Assembly: GCA_025765595.1 (NCBI GenBank)
Contig: JAIVFH010000008.1
Span: 372,001 to 436,000 of the forward strand
DNA length: 64,000 nt
Reading direction: 5' to 3'
Source: Obelidium mucronatum
Taxonomy: Eukaryota; Chytridiomycota; Chytridiomycetes; Chytridiales; Chytriomycetaceae
The notes under the pieces were generated by a model. That model was given only the letters and a program-made list of their open reading frames with translations, did not search any database and was not told the origin of the DNA. The translations under genes and the position numbers were made by a program. Of the stretch, positions 43,054 to 53,568 are shown one piece after another; within the stretch, counting starts at the first letter, position 1; every line of letters starts with the position of its first letter.

Positions 43054-45301
43054 TCACGATACAGAAGCCCCATCGGGCAAAACACTCCCCACAGTCACAA
43101 GAGTTTTGGATTCGCCCCCCTCAAGCAACTCTTTCACTTTGGATCGCAGCTTAATAATCATATCGGGAACTGTTGCATTAAATTTGACAATCGTCCCCAC
43201 TTGTAGCTTCGTAACAGTACACCATTCCGGACACGTTTCAGATAATAAAATCACATGTTCTCTTGATTCCTCTATTATAACACTTGAGTATTTGGGAATA
43301 TCAGGCACCAAAAAAAAGGGGGGGTTATATTCACCATATGAGATTGAATTTCGGACTCCTGTCATAACATATTCACAAACTTCCTTCATTGGAAGCGCGC
43401 TAGTTCTCTTTGAAGTAAAGTATCTGTGAAAATTGTTGTTTTAGAGTTCCAAAGCAATGCAAAAAAAAAAAAGATTGAAACATACGCCATAACACTTCTC
43501 CCGACTTCTACAAGTCGACTTATCATGGCTCTTCGCTTCAAATCTGAAGCCGTATATTTCGGAACATGCAAGACCATTTCACTCTTTTGACGTTCCTTTT
43601 CTTTAATCTAAAAATTACGGGGAAGTCATTAGAGCTGCGCGTTGCTATATATTAAAGAAGGCAATCTTACTCGCTGTAGGAGAGCGGCCGCTCGAGAAAG
43701 CGGTTTCTGTGGCACAGCTGGTTCAGAAACAGCAGGATTGGCATCTTTCGCTTCAGGAGCTACAATAGCCGTCGTTTCAGATGAATTACACGTAGTTGAA
43801 TCAGAGAGATTTGGTGGCAACGTATCAGAAGAATCCAAAATCGCGTCAGTAGAGTCCAATTTTGTGTCAGAAGGAGGAGTAGAAGAAAGCGCACAGTCGG
43901 CATCAGTTATCGTTACGGAACGAACAGTGGGGATTTCTAGTGGAGAAACTTCTGGAACTTGCGTTTCCAGATCAAAGTCTGGATGCCATCGTACTTCCTT
44001 GTCTGAGCTCACATCATTACTTTGCGTGGGGGTATATTTGACGCGTTCAGATTCACTCAGGCTCGCCAAAAAGCTCTGTCAAAAAGAGAAAGAAAAAAAA
44101 AGAAAGATGAGTGACAAGATTTAATGACAATACCGAACAACATACCTCATGAGCCTGTGCAACATGACGCAAGCATGCTTTGCGGAAAAACGCTCTTCTC
44201 TTTTCCAAAGCCTCTGCAAAAGGCTTTTCCCTTTCAAAAACAGTCTTCCCGTCGCCCACAAGAATTCCTCCAGTGGAGGCTTCCTCCTTCTCCATATTTT
44301 CCGTATTGTTCAGTTTGATCATCTCAATCATGACAGAATCTTCCTTCAAGCCGATATCAGAATCCACGAGAATCCGAACTGGCGTCAAACAATATGCCGA
44401 AGGATAGAGAGACAAAATCATTCCCAAATGAAGCAGATCAAAGTCACGTCCAGTAGAATTTTGGACAGGTTTCCGAAGAGTGTGAAAGGTGGGTGGTTTC
44501 TCTCTATTTGCATGAAACGCAAGTGTAGCTTCGAGAGCGTGAAATATTTTCTGCAGGAGAAGGAGATATGAAGGAAAGATGGGGGCATTTTTGGGACTCG
44601 CATCAGAAGTAGAGACTAAAACCGGGGAAAGTTTACACGTGGCAGATTTTGACGGGGTGGCTAAAATGGGCTTTCGCTGCAGATGGAATGACGTTTCAGT
44701 TTGTTTGGGAGCAAAGAGAGGAACATTTTCGCGATGAACAATGTCTTCTTGATCGAGTTCTAATTTTTCTGCTTTTCTCTTCAAGACTAGTTTTTGGAAT
44801 GGAGAAAGAACATCGCTGTTGTTTGAAGGCATGATGGAGATGGATGAACTTGTTTTGACGCTGAGCGCAGAGCCGTTCTGTTTGTGTTTAAAACACGTGC
44901 TTTCTGTTAAATTGAGTCCTGATCGGCCAGGATGAATTTAAGGCAGAGACTTATCATACCTGAGCGAGCTTCAGTTTCTTTACAGCGTGCGGAGTGGTGG
45001 TGGTTTGAGTGTTTGCACCAAACACAAAGACTTTGTCTTTATCGGTTTTTGGAGTTGTTTGATTTGGTTTTGCAAGAACTGAAAAGAATGAAGAGAGTTC
45101 AGTTTGCGTCACTGCTTTGTCTGAAGGAAGTGATGGAGTTGCAGGCCTTCGGGACCGAACTGTCTTTGCTGCAGCAAAAGCGTTAAAAACAGATGAAGTA
45201 GAAGAATAAGTGTTAAACAGAGAGGCAAGTACTGGATGGCGCCATGGCGGTGGTTTGTTCAGACTGAGGATGGTTTTGGTTTTGTTTTGGTGTTCGGACA
45301 A
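43054..45301 (-). CDS. CDT1: DNA replication licensing factor CDT1
   Basis: Exon 1 (45301 to about 44959) begins MSEHQNKTKTILSLNK and holds a PCNA-binding box, QTELSSFF, near residue 67. A phase-0 intron joins KKLKLAQ to NGSALSVKTSSSISIMPSNN. The geminin/MCM-binding domain follows: LLLQKIFHALEATLAFHANR, PPTFHTLRKPV, FDLLHLGMILSLYPSA. A Ser/Pro/Asp-rich linker (about 44060-43670) leads to the C-terminal winged-helix MCM-binding domain, with LPMKEVCEYVMTGV and SETCPEWCTVTKL. CDT1 loads MCM2-7 on origins in G1. The PIP box lacks the Thr-Asp pair of the CRL4-Cdt2 degron seen in animal CDT1, so PCNA-coupled destruction may differ. Order and both domains make the identification good. Confidence 0.8.
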
Positions 45302-45375
45302 ATCTCCCTGTCTATTTTTTAACTTTATTTCCTTCTCTATGATAACCTATAATAACTAAGATAAATTACCAGCAA

Positions 45376-48300
45376 TCAAATCAGCTCTTCCTTTGACCAA
45401 CTCGCATTTAATCCTCCTTTTCCATCATTGTCAACCTTCACATGGTGAACAACTCCACCAAGCAAATACTCCCCAACCACAACAAAGGCAATCAAAGCAG
45501 CTGCTATCCAAACCCAGTACCCGACAATCCACCCAACATCCACTCGATATGCCACAAGTCCCAGATATGTGTTTACAATCGCGAGAATAATCACGGCTCT
45601 TCCCAGCCACCAATGCACTTTATCCCACCACGGAATCTCTGTTCTCTCCGCAGTCCATAAAGCATTGCTGACATATCCAAGAAGAATTTGCAGGGGATAA
45701 ATGATCAAAGCCACCACAGTTCCAATAATACCATGATTTGATCCTCCAATCAACCGCACGAGTCCATCGTAAGGGGTAATGTTCAGCTCTACTGTCAACA
45801 GCCCTGCAACCGTAAATAAACCAACTCCATATAACATGAGCCATTTATGCGCCAGGTACCAGCGATGCCCCCATCTATCCTTCATATACCGCGCAATAAA
45901 CACCGCAACAAATGGAATCACGCTCCACGCGATAAACATGAATAGCCCGTGCAGAAACAGCAAGGAAATAGCATTATTGCCAGAATTCCCACCACCCCCA
46001 CCACCAATAATTTTTCCAGACTTTAAAGAGGACGACACATCCGCGTCAGTTTTACTCAAATCCATTGAAAACGAAGAATACAAGGAGTGTTGCGGAAACG
46101 AAATGGTTGGATCCGATGTGTTCCCGGTGGGTCCCTCATTTGAAACTCCAAAAATAAAGTTGCTGCTTCCATTCAGGTTGACAATATTGCTCGACACTGG
46201 AACCGTGAAGCTAAATGCGATAGCAGCGTCTAGTGGAATTGAAATATTTTCTGGATTCGGAACTACTTTATAGAGTGGCGTCTTGGTGTACAATGGAATA
46301 TTATGTCCATTTCCTTGGCGTTGGGAGACAAGAACTCCTCCATCTGCTTTTGATGAGCTATTCCATCCGATAAACATGATTGAGTTTCCCATTACAGATC
46401 CAGTACCGATGGAAACCCAACCCCCGAATGTCGAATACAGAGTAAAAGTAACAATCTGGAGAATGGTGTCTCGAACAGCCACCACACAAAAGCTATTCAA
46501 AACATCGTAACAATAGCTGACGGTAGCTTGAGTTGCACTAGCGGAACTAGACGCCACAGAAGTGCCGCCACCTGTCGCGCCATTTCCACCAGTCACATCT
46601 ACAACTCCATTTGAATTAACAACGCTGCCAGGGGCAGTAGCAACTCCATTAGTCGAACTTCCCAACTTTGAGAGATCCAACGCAAAGACGCTATACACGT
46701 CATGTTGTGGGAAAGAACTGGCAGGATTCGATGCATCCCCCATCGGACCCGCGTTGGATACTCCAAACATAAACACAGAAGGCCCTGAAGTAGAAACAAG
46801 CCCGATTCCCAACGGAACCGTGAACGAAAAGGAAATTGCAGTATTTCCTGGTATCGCCACAGAAGCTGGATTCGGAACCGCGGAAAAGACTAAATTCGTG
46901 TCATACGACGGTGTAGCGTGGCCAGTTCCACTTCGCTGCGAAAGTACCAAGTTTCCTGCATTGAGCCAGCCGAGAATCATGGTGGAACCTTGCATTGTCG
47001 AACCACTTCCTATAGAAATCCATCCTTTGTAGGATGAATAGACAGTGAATGTAGCTGTGGACGAGTCTCGTGAGGCGACAACGCAAAACGTTGTTTTAGA
47101 GTCGAAGCAGTAGGTTGAGGATGCTTGTCCATTTGCTCCTGTAGATGTTGTACCGCCCCCGCCGCTGGAAGTTACACCTCCACTACCGCTTGACGTCCCT
47201 CCGTTATTTCCAGTTGTTGTGCCTCCCGTAGTACCTCCAGTTACACCACCGGAAGTTCCACCAGTAGTAGCACCGATATTTGACACGTCCAAGGAAAACG
47301 AAGAAAACAAGCTATGGACCGGAAATGAGCTCGAAGCGCTTGCTGGATTACTCGGACCTGAACCAGAAACTCCAAAAATGAAATTACTTAGTCCATTCAC
47401 AGAAACCAAGTTACTTGTCACTGCAATAGTGAATGAAAATACGATTCCCATTCCAGACGGTACAGTAACGGAAGATGGCGTGGCGACAGTTGTGAACACA
47501 GAGTTTGAGTTGTATAATGGTGTTGAATGGCCGGTTCCCGAACGCTGTGATACAACAACATTTGAACCAGATTTCCAACCTACAAACATTGTGGAGCCAC
47601 TCATGGAACCACCGGTGCCAATACTTATCCAGCCAGTGTATTTCGAGTAGACAGTGAATGTAATCAAGTTGGTTGTCGAGTCTCGAATAGCTGTAACGCA
47701 GAACGTACTGGACCCATCGAAACAATAGGAGGAAATTGCTTGACCTGGGGGGTTTGATACAGTTCCACCCGTTGTCCCACCGGTGGTCCCTCCTGTTGTT
47801 CCTCCTGTACTTCCACCGCCGCTTCCTCCGCCGGTCACTCCTCCTGTGATTGAAAGCGTAAAGCTACCATAGTCACTGTGCTCTGGGAAATTTTAAGTTG
47901 CAGAGCTTGGAGTCGTAGGTCCTCTGGAACTATACGCGTAAATACAACTCAAGCTATGAATTCGTTTTTTTTTTTTTGGTTGTTCGTCACTCAGCTTTCC
48001 TTCAAATATTGGCAACTTTTTTTTTCTCACCTTCCAGTCCCAATCACAGTAGAATCAACAACAAACGAAAAAGCCATTCCGCTACTCGTTGATACTGCAG
48101 TTGCTGGAATCGCGCTTGTGTATCCAGGCATACTTCGGGAAGTCATTTTCCGCTGACTCAAAATGTACCCCGAATTCCCGTTTTTCCAACCGACATAAGT
48201 GTTCCCGTTGGCCGTCATTCGAGTCGTTCCAAAAGCGACTCCCACCCAGCCGGTGTAACTTGTTCGAATGGTGATTGTAGCCGTGGTGGAGGAGGCAGGC

Positions 48301-48404
48301 GCGATTTGGATGCAGAACTTGTTGGTATCAATGCATTTGGAGGCAGTCTGGCAGTAGACTAGTGACGCCAATGCGAAGAGAGGTATTAGTTGCAGAGGTC
48401 CCAT
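45376..48404 (-). CDS. Multi-DOMON cytochrome b561 protein with an in-frame stop
   Basis: Exon 1 starts at ATG 48404 (signal peptide LQLIPLFALASLVYC) and carries a first DOMON-like heme domain. Exon 2 (from about 47962) continues with three more DOMON domains separated by Gly/Thr/Ser linkers (SSYCFDGSSTFCV, STYCFDSKTTFCV, VSYCYDVLNSFCV), each with FVGW/ILGW and GHxxPxY motifs. A cytochrome b561 domain ends it: LLFLHGLFMFIAW, HRWYLAHKWLMLYG, NHGIIGTVVALI, DKVHWWLGRA (four expected His). The likely role is transmembrane electron transfer or ferric reduction at the cell surface. The TAA at 47895-47893 falls in frame, where the paralogue reads SSASSNFPEHS. An alternative acceptor just past it is out of frame. 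The 820 codons after the stop are open. Confidence 0.75.
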
Positions 48405-49339
48405 TTTCGTAAATTGGGGAAGCTGATTTTTACATGGAAGAAATGGATATACAAGTTTACTCAAATTTCTAGAAATTACATGGGGCTTGGTGTTAACCAC
48501 AACAAGCAGCTTAAGAATTGAGAAAATGAATATCTGAGATTATTTGTTCTATATGTGTCCGTTTAAGGGATCAAATAATGGCGCTCATAGGAAAGACAAA
48601 TAAGAATCACCGGGTTGGGTTCACAACCACCATTTCTTCACTCGAATCTGTCGCAACATGATGAACAACACCTCCCATCTGAACCTCCCCAAAATAACCA
48701 AACCCAACAAATACAACAACCGCAATCCAAACCCAATACCCAACAATCCAAATAACTTTTGCCCCGTATTCAACAAGCCCCAAATATGTATTCACAATCG
48801 CCAAAACAACCACAGCGCGTCCCAACCACCAATGCGCTTTATCCCACCACGGAATCGACTTCCTCTCGGCACTCCACAATGCGTTACTAACCTCCCCCAA
48901 AATCACTTGCAACGGGTACACAATCAAGGCGACAACAGTCCCAATGATTCCGTGGTTACTGCTTCCAATAAATCGAAGCACAGAGTCCGTCGGGTTCAAG
49001 CTCCATTCCACGGAGACGATCCCAATGATTGTGAAAATCCCGACACCACCCAACATGATCCATTTATGGGAAAGGTACCAGTTGTGGCCCATTCGGTCTT
49101 TCATGTATCTGGCAATGAAAATCGCTATCGGTGGGAGAACGCTCCATGCAATGAACATGCTGATTCCGTGAATCAAGACAAGCGAGATGGTGTCGTCGGA
49201 GGAGGAGCCTCCATTGCCGCTGCCACCGGCCGTGGTGGTGCCGAGTTTCGAAACGTCCAAAGAGAATGAAGAGTACACAGAGTGTTGTGGGAAAGAGCTC
49301 GAAGGGCTTGTAGGAGTATTCGGTGGCTGATTGGAGATT

Positions 49340-49414
49340 ATACTGTAAAGTGAACTCTCAGTAATGGTAAACCTCAGAACCCTTGCGCAGGTGGAGGCTC
49401 GTGGGAGCCGCCTC
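49340..49414 (-). repeat. Split direct repeat A1 (75 bp)
   Basis: Matches 49757-49831 throughout (both run from ATACTGTAAAG to GAGCCGCCTC). It forms the 3' terminus of the element in coding orientation. Confidence 0.92.
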
Positions 49415-49441
49415 CGGCGCGAGGACTCTGGGCGACCATAA

Positions 49442-49479
49442 CACCGCCACAGGAGTCGAACCTGAGACTGAGCGCGGTG
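49442..49479. repeat. Nested hairpin with a T-arm-like loop in the element spacer
   Basis: The outer stem is CACCGC (49442-49447) with GCGGTG (49474-49479). The inner stem is CAGG with CCTG around AGTCGAA, which on the minus strand reads CAGG-TTCGACT-CCTG, like a tRNA T-arm and Pol III B box. A second TTCGACTCC lies at about 49550 on the plus strand. No full tRNA cloverleaf is found. Confidence 0.55.
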
Positions 49480-49622
49480 TTGTGACGGATTGACCGCAAT
49501 CCCTTTTGTTAGTATGTGTCGTAAATTAAATAAAGTGTGAGGGATGTGGTTCGACTCCGTGCGGTGGAATGGTCGCTGTGGGGTGGTGGTCGGGGAATGG
49601 GAGGTTTGTCGGTCCGTGTCCC

Positions 49623-49756
49623 GCCAGGCTGGACCTGTGTTGGACTGTTTAGCCGGAGAAATTGGTCTTTAATCACTTCTCGCAGTAACCCCTTTTTTCG
49701 TTGATAAGAATAAATTATCTTTCATCTTTCACTTTATCAACTCAAGTTTCAGGATG
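49623..49756 (-). repeat. Split direct repeat B1 (about 134 bp)
   Basis: Near-identical to 55519-55651: from GCCAGGCTGGACC to AAGTTTCAGGATG. It abuts A2 directly. Confidence 0.92.
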
Positions 49757-49831
49757 ATACTGTAAAGTGAACTCTCAGTAATGGTAAACCTCAGAACCCT
49801 TGCGCAGGTGGAGGCTCGTGGGAGCCGCCTC
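49757..49831 (-). repeat. Split direct repeat A2 (75 bp)
   Basis: Second copy of A1, adjoining the end of the recombinase gene, whose stop lies 12 bp away. Confidence 0.92.
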
Positions 49832-49842
49832 TCTCCCAGAAC

Positions 49843-51132
49843 TCATCTGTCCCGTTCCGGTTTGTCGATTCGTGCCAGAAGTCGGTTTGCCGATGGGTTT
49901 TCAATCCACATGGACAGCTGGCTTGATGTCGCCGTTCCTTTGTTTTGTGTTACGGGGAAGTATTTGGAGTAGTGTTTCGCCATCTCCTGCGTTTTCCAAC
50001 CGCCTTTATCCATGGTTTTCTGTAGACTGTCCATAGTGTCTATCTCGCGCGCTTCTAGGGCACTGGCTACTCGTAGACCGTAGAGTTTGAGGTCGTGCGT
50101 GTATCCACACTCCTTGGCTGTAGTTTTGAGTAGGCGGTTTACTGCCTGTACGTCTATTGCGCTGTTTTCGCAGTGCCATAAATATTGGCCTACTTTCGGT
50201 ATCCTTGTGAGGTTTGGGAATAGCAGGCTCGTTTGGTAGAAGTTGTAGTTAAACCGCTTCAGAGTTGTAATATATGTCTCGATGGCTCTGACAGCGCAGG
50301 ATCGTTTGTTTTTTGCCTTTCTTGTGACAACAAATCTCGATAGTCCTGTCTTTGAGACTGTCATGACGAAAAGGAGCCCTTGCTTCTGTGGTAAGTAAAT
50401 GGCCATGTTGACGTGCAGTCTTGCGATATCGCCTGGTCTTCTGCCCGATGCTTTTATCATCAAGATGAATGCTATTGCCTGGATCCATGGCACTTTGGCT
50501 TTAATGGTCGTGGCGGCCTCGAATTTTTCCCATAATTTGTCTACTACGCAGGTGGCTTCGCTTTCGAAGATTGGTGTTGCTTGCGCCGGCAATACTAGCG
50601 CGTTTTTTGCTTCCTTGTACTTCATGTTTAGAAGATTGTCAAGTTTTCTTGACAACGCCGGGTTTTCATCTTGGTGGATGCCGTTTTTCCATCTGGCCGT
50701 TTTTCCTTGAGATCTGAAGTGGTTCGCCAGGTTTGAGATCATGTTTTTGACTGTCTGTGGCGATGTGCTGATTTTGCAGTTATTTGCTAGGATTGATCCC
50801 GGCCTGTGAGGGCATGTATCCATGTTTGGGCAGTCTGCGCCTGAGCACGTTGACCGCACTTTTAATTCTTGTTTCCCCGCGCCCGCGTGGCAGCACACAT
50901 GGAATTGTGTGTTTCCATGTGGCTCTCTGGAGAATATGAACTGGCTGAGAACCTGTGGTGTTATTGTCTTGATTCCATGTTGCTTGGTGAAGGCGCATAG
51001 TAGCCTTTCGGCGTTTGCTCTCCCTTTATTGGCCTCCGGCAATTCTCTTTGGTGTTTTTCTAGCTCTTTTTGTCTGCCTGTAAGTTCGAGTGTTTGATTC
51101 ACTCTTGTCGGTTTTGTCGACTGTGATCCCAT
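49843..51132 (-). CDS. Tyrosine recombinase of the retroelement
   Basis: 429 residues. The N-terminal third has a Cys/His cluster (CCHAGAG, CSGADCPNMDTCPH) that may bind zinc. The catalytic half has the first Arg in IKASGRRPGDIARL, then LKLYGLRVASAL at the HxxR box, GGWKTQEMAKHYSKYF with the Trp that replaces the second His and the Tyr nucleophile. At the HxxR box the His is Tyr (YGLR). It starts 3 bp downstream of the RT stop. The family integrates the circular DNA copy by site-specific recombination, instead of a DDE integrase. Confidence 0.87.
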   Translation of the reverse strand: MGSQSTKPTRVNQTLELTGRQKELEKHQRELPEANKGRANAERLLCAFTKQHGIKTITPQVLSQFIFSREPHGNTQFHVCCHAGAGKQELKVRSTCSGADCPNMDTCPHRPGSILANNCKISTSPQTVKNMISNLANHFRSQGKTARWKNGIHQDENPALSRKLDNLLNMKYKEAKNALVLPAQATPIFESEATCVVDKLWEKFEAATTIKAKVPWIQAIAFILMIKASGRRPGDIARLHVNMAIYLPQKQGLLFVMTVSKTGLSRFVVTRKAKNKRSCAVRAIETYITTLKRFNYNFYQTSLLFPNLTRIPKVGQYLWHCENSAIDVQAVNRLLKTTAKECGYTHDLKLYGLRVASALEAREIDTMDSLQKTMDKGGWKTQEMAKHYSKYFPVTQNKGTATSSQLSMWIENPSANRLLARIDKPERDR

Positions 51133-51135
51133 TGT

Positions 51136-53511
51136 TTATTGTTTTTCAAATGAATAGGCATATAGGTCATAAATCACTTTACGTGAAATGATCTGGGGGG
51201 GAAGGGTCCCTTTTTTATATCCGAAAATTACGTTTGGTGTAAGTGCTTTTGCTACCAAAATTCTTTTTGACGCTAATTGCTTTGCTTTTACGTTCTCGTT
51301 GTCATGTATTTCCGGCAGTATGATGGTAAACTTAGTTTTCGTTTGGAGCAAGTGCTGTAACACTATTCTTGTCATAGGAAATGGCGGATATACGTATATG
51401 TTTTCTTTTTCCTTGTCCATCTCTGATGGTGTCCAGGAAAGAATGTCCACGTGTTCCGATTCATCACAGTGGTACCTGCTGATAAATCTTTTGCATTTCC
51501 GGTTTAATGGTGAGGCCATTGCGTCTAGTGTGAACGGTCCGCATTCTTTTTGGATTATATTGAAGTATTCGTCTGATAGGCTGAAATCATTTTCGATCGC
51601 TTCTCTCGAGATGTCGTCTGACTCCTTGTTTTCGGCACTTGGTAGCCAGTAGAATGTGAGACGTATGTTCATATCTCTTGCTATTTTAAATACTTGTTTC
51701 AGCGTGCTGTTGATGAATCTGTTTTTCGATGACCCTTTTGTTGCCGAATGGAGTAGCCCTTCGTTGTCAATTCCCAGTTTGTAAAGTGGTTCTTCGGCAA
51801 AGTCCTTGATTCTTTCCCATAGTTTTTTGGATTCGATCCTTATTCGGTAAGTAATGTCCTTTACGTCTTTTGTTCCGAGTGAGAATCCTTTCAGTAACGC
51901 AATTGCTTCTTTTTCGCCTATGTTTCTTTGTATGTCCTCTGGACCCAATTCGTGGCCTGCTTGAATTTCGGTTATATTTAGGGAACTGTTTGCGAATCTG
52001 TATGAACCCCATCTGTGTACGCTGGCATCGCTGGTTTGATGGAATTCGAAGTCATGGTGTTTTGGTTGTATCCATGTGTAGTGTGGTGGTGGCTCCTTTC
52101 CGATTATTTCTTCCCATTCCCGTAGGTCTTCAAAGAATTCATCACTTGGATGGATGAGTGTTTCCCATTGCTTGGGTATGTATTTCTGTTTGCCCTTTGT
52201 GGAGATTGTGTTTTCTGATTTTGATACCGCAATGGTGTTGTAGAAGGATCTGGTTATTGCGTGACCGCCTTGGACACAGAAGGACTTGTGGTTGCATTTT
52301 CCTGCCAGTGTCTCTATCAGTGGTATCTTTACCTTGATTCCGCTGATTATGTCTTGCTTAATTTTTCGCGTAAGGTCTAAGAAGTTCCATCTCTTCTCTT
52401 GTGGTATTGCGAAGAAGCCTTCTATTAGGTCCACGTTTAATCCCAAGTATTTGATATAGCTATTTGGAATAAAGTTGCTTTTTTTGATTGAGATGAAAAA
52501 TCCCGCTAGTGTGAATATGATAGTGGCAATTGAAGTCGCGCAAATTGCGTCTAATTTTGACTGCTTCAGAGACTTTTTTCCTGACCTCATTATTTCACCA
52601 ATAGGTGAGTCGTCGTAAAAAGTCATGGTTTCTATGTTTATCATGCGGATGTAGCGCACAATACATTCAACACATGTTTGTTCTATGTATGGACTCGCGT
52701 TCCAACCGAATACCAGGGTAGTGCTAACAAAGACGTATAATCTTTCGTCGTCAGGTAATTTTCCTATTGTTCCAAAGTACGTTCTTGACGATGGGTGTAT
52801 CAATATGTTCATGAAGCATGATTTGAAATCTATTACTGATGCATATTTCGACATCCATGATGTTAGCATTCCTAGGTTTGGTAGTTTAAAAGTAGGTGGG
52901 TTGGACCATTGGTTTATGTAAGTGCAGTCGTCAAATTTGCGCTCATTTTCGTTTACAACTCCTGTAGGTGATATGATCCATGGAAGGTTTGCGGGTTGTA
53001 TTGAGCTTAGTTCACCTATTTTGATTCTTATTCCCGCTGTCACTTCTTTCTGCAGGGCTTCTCTTGCAAAAGTGTCGGCGGTTTTAGACAGTTTGTGGTT
53101 GCGGAAGTGTCGCCTGGGCGGCGACTTGTGTTCTTCAAAATCTTTTAAGAATTCCGTGTATGTTGGGCCTTCTTTTAGCCATCTTTTTACAAGGTTTCCT
53201 TGCTCGCGTGTTGAGGCTTGTAGGATTCTTTCCCAAAAAAGTTCCTTCTCTTTTGTAAATGTATTTACACATCCTGCTATAAATTGGTCCGGGTTTGGGA
53301 GTGGGATGCTGTCCATGTTGGTGATACCTTTATCCTTGATCATCTGATCAAGTTGGTAGATAGATTGATCATATACTGGTGGAGAGCACGGAATCCCTTT
53401 CCACGTGCACCATGATTTTGCGTGATGGTTATCTCTTGATAGAGTGGCCCATGCTGGTTGCGTTTCAGTGGTATGTGTATTGGGCTTTTTGGATCTCCCC
53501 ATTGATGTCAA
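51136..53511 (-). CDS. Reverse transcriptase-RNase H of the retroelement
   Basis: 791 residues from ATG 53511 (a second ATG is 9 bp inside). The RT palm motifs are ASVIDFKSCFMNILIHP, STTLVFGWNASPYIEQ and MTFYDDSPIGEI (the YxDD-box as FYDD). RNase H follows at about residue 505: FHQTSDASVHRWGSYRF, IGEKEAIALLKGF, YWLPSAENKESDDISREA. The C-terminal region (FTLDAMASPLNRKC, YVYPPFPMTRIVLQHLL) is typical of DIRS-group polymerases. It copies element RNA to DNA in the particle. The recombinase follows at once, so coupled translation or splicing is likely. Confidence 0.88.
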   Translation of the reverse strand: MTSMGRSKKPNTHTTETQPAWATLSRDNHHAKSWCTWKGIPCSPPVYDQSIYQLDQMIKDKGITNMDSIPLPNPDQFIAGCVNTFTKEKELFWERILQASTREQGNLVKRWLKEGPTYTEFLKDFEEHKSPPRRHFRNHKLSKTADTFAREALQKEVTAGIRIKIGELSSIQPANLPWIISPTGVVNENERKFDDCTYINQWSNPPTFKLPNLGMLTSWMSKYASVIDFKSCFMNILIHPSSRTYFGTIGKLPDDERLYVFVSTTLVFGWNASPYIEQTCVECIVRYIRMINIETMTFYDDSPIGEIMRSGKKSLKQSKLDAICATSIATIIFTLAGFFISIKKSNFIPNSYIKYLGLNVDLIEGFFAIPQEKRWNFLDLTRKIKQDIISGIKVKIPLIETLAGKCNHKSFCVQGGHAITRSFYNTIAVSKSENTISTKGKQKYIPKQWETLIHPSDEFFEDLREWEEIIGKEPPPHYTWIQPKHHDFEFHQTSDASVHRWGSYRFANSSLNITEIQAGHELGPEDIQRNIGEKEAIALLKGFSLGTKDVKDITYRIRIESKKLWERIKDFAEEPLYKLGIDNEGLLHSATKGSSKNRFINSTLKQVFKIARDMNIRLTFYWLPSAENKESDDISREAIENDFSLSDEYFNIIQKECGPFTLDAMASPLNRKCKRFISRYHCDESEHVDILSWTPSEMDKEKENIYVYPPFPMTRIVLQHLLQTKTKFTIILPEIHDNENVKAKQLASKRILVAKALTPNVIFGYKKGTLPPQIISRKVIYDLYAYSFEKQ

Positions 53512-53568
53512 TCTTTATTGCAAAGGTTTTTTTTTTTTTTTTTTTGATTGGGTAGCGTACATCAGGCA

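Noticed and set aside
42897..43085. Minus-strand frame with a signal-peptide-like start (MGLLYRELLLWLLIVLALPS)
   Set aside because: Out of frame with, and overlapping, the last codons of CDT1; hydrophobicity comes from the shifted reading.
49442..49560. tRNA gene suggested by TTCGACTCC motifs
   Set aside because: Only a T-arm-like hairpin is present; no D-arm, anticodon arm or acceptor stem at the right distances on either strand.
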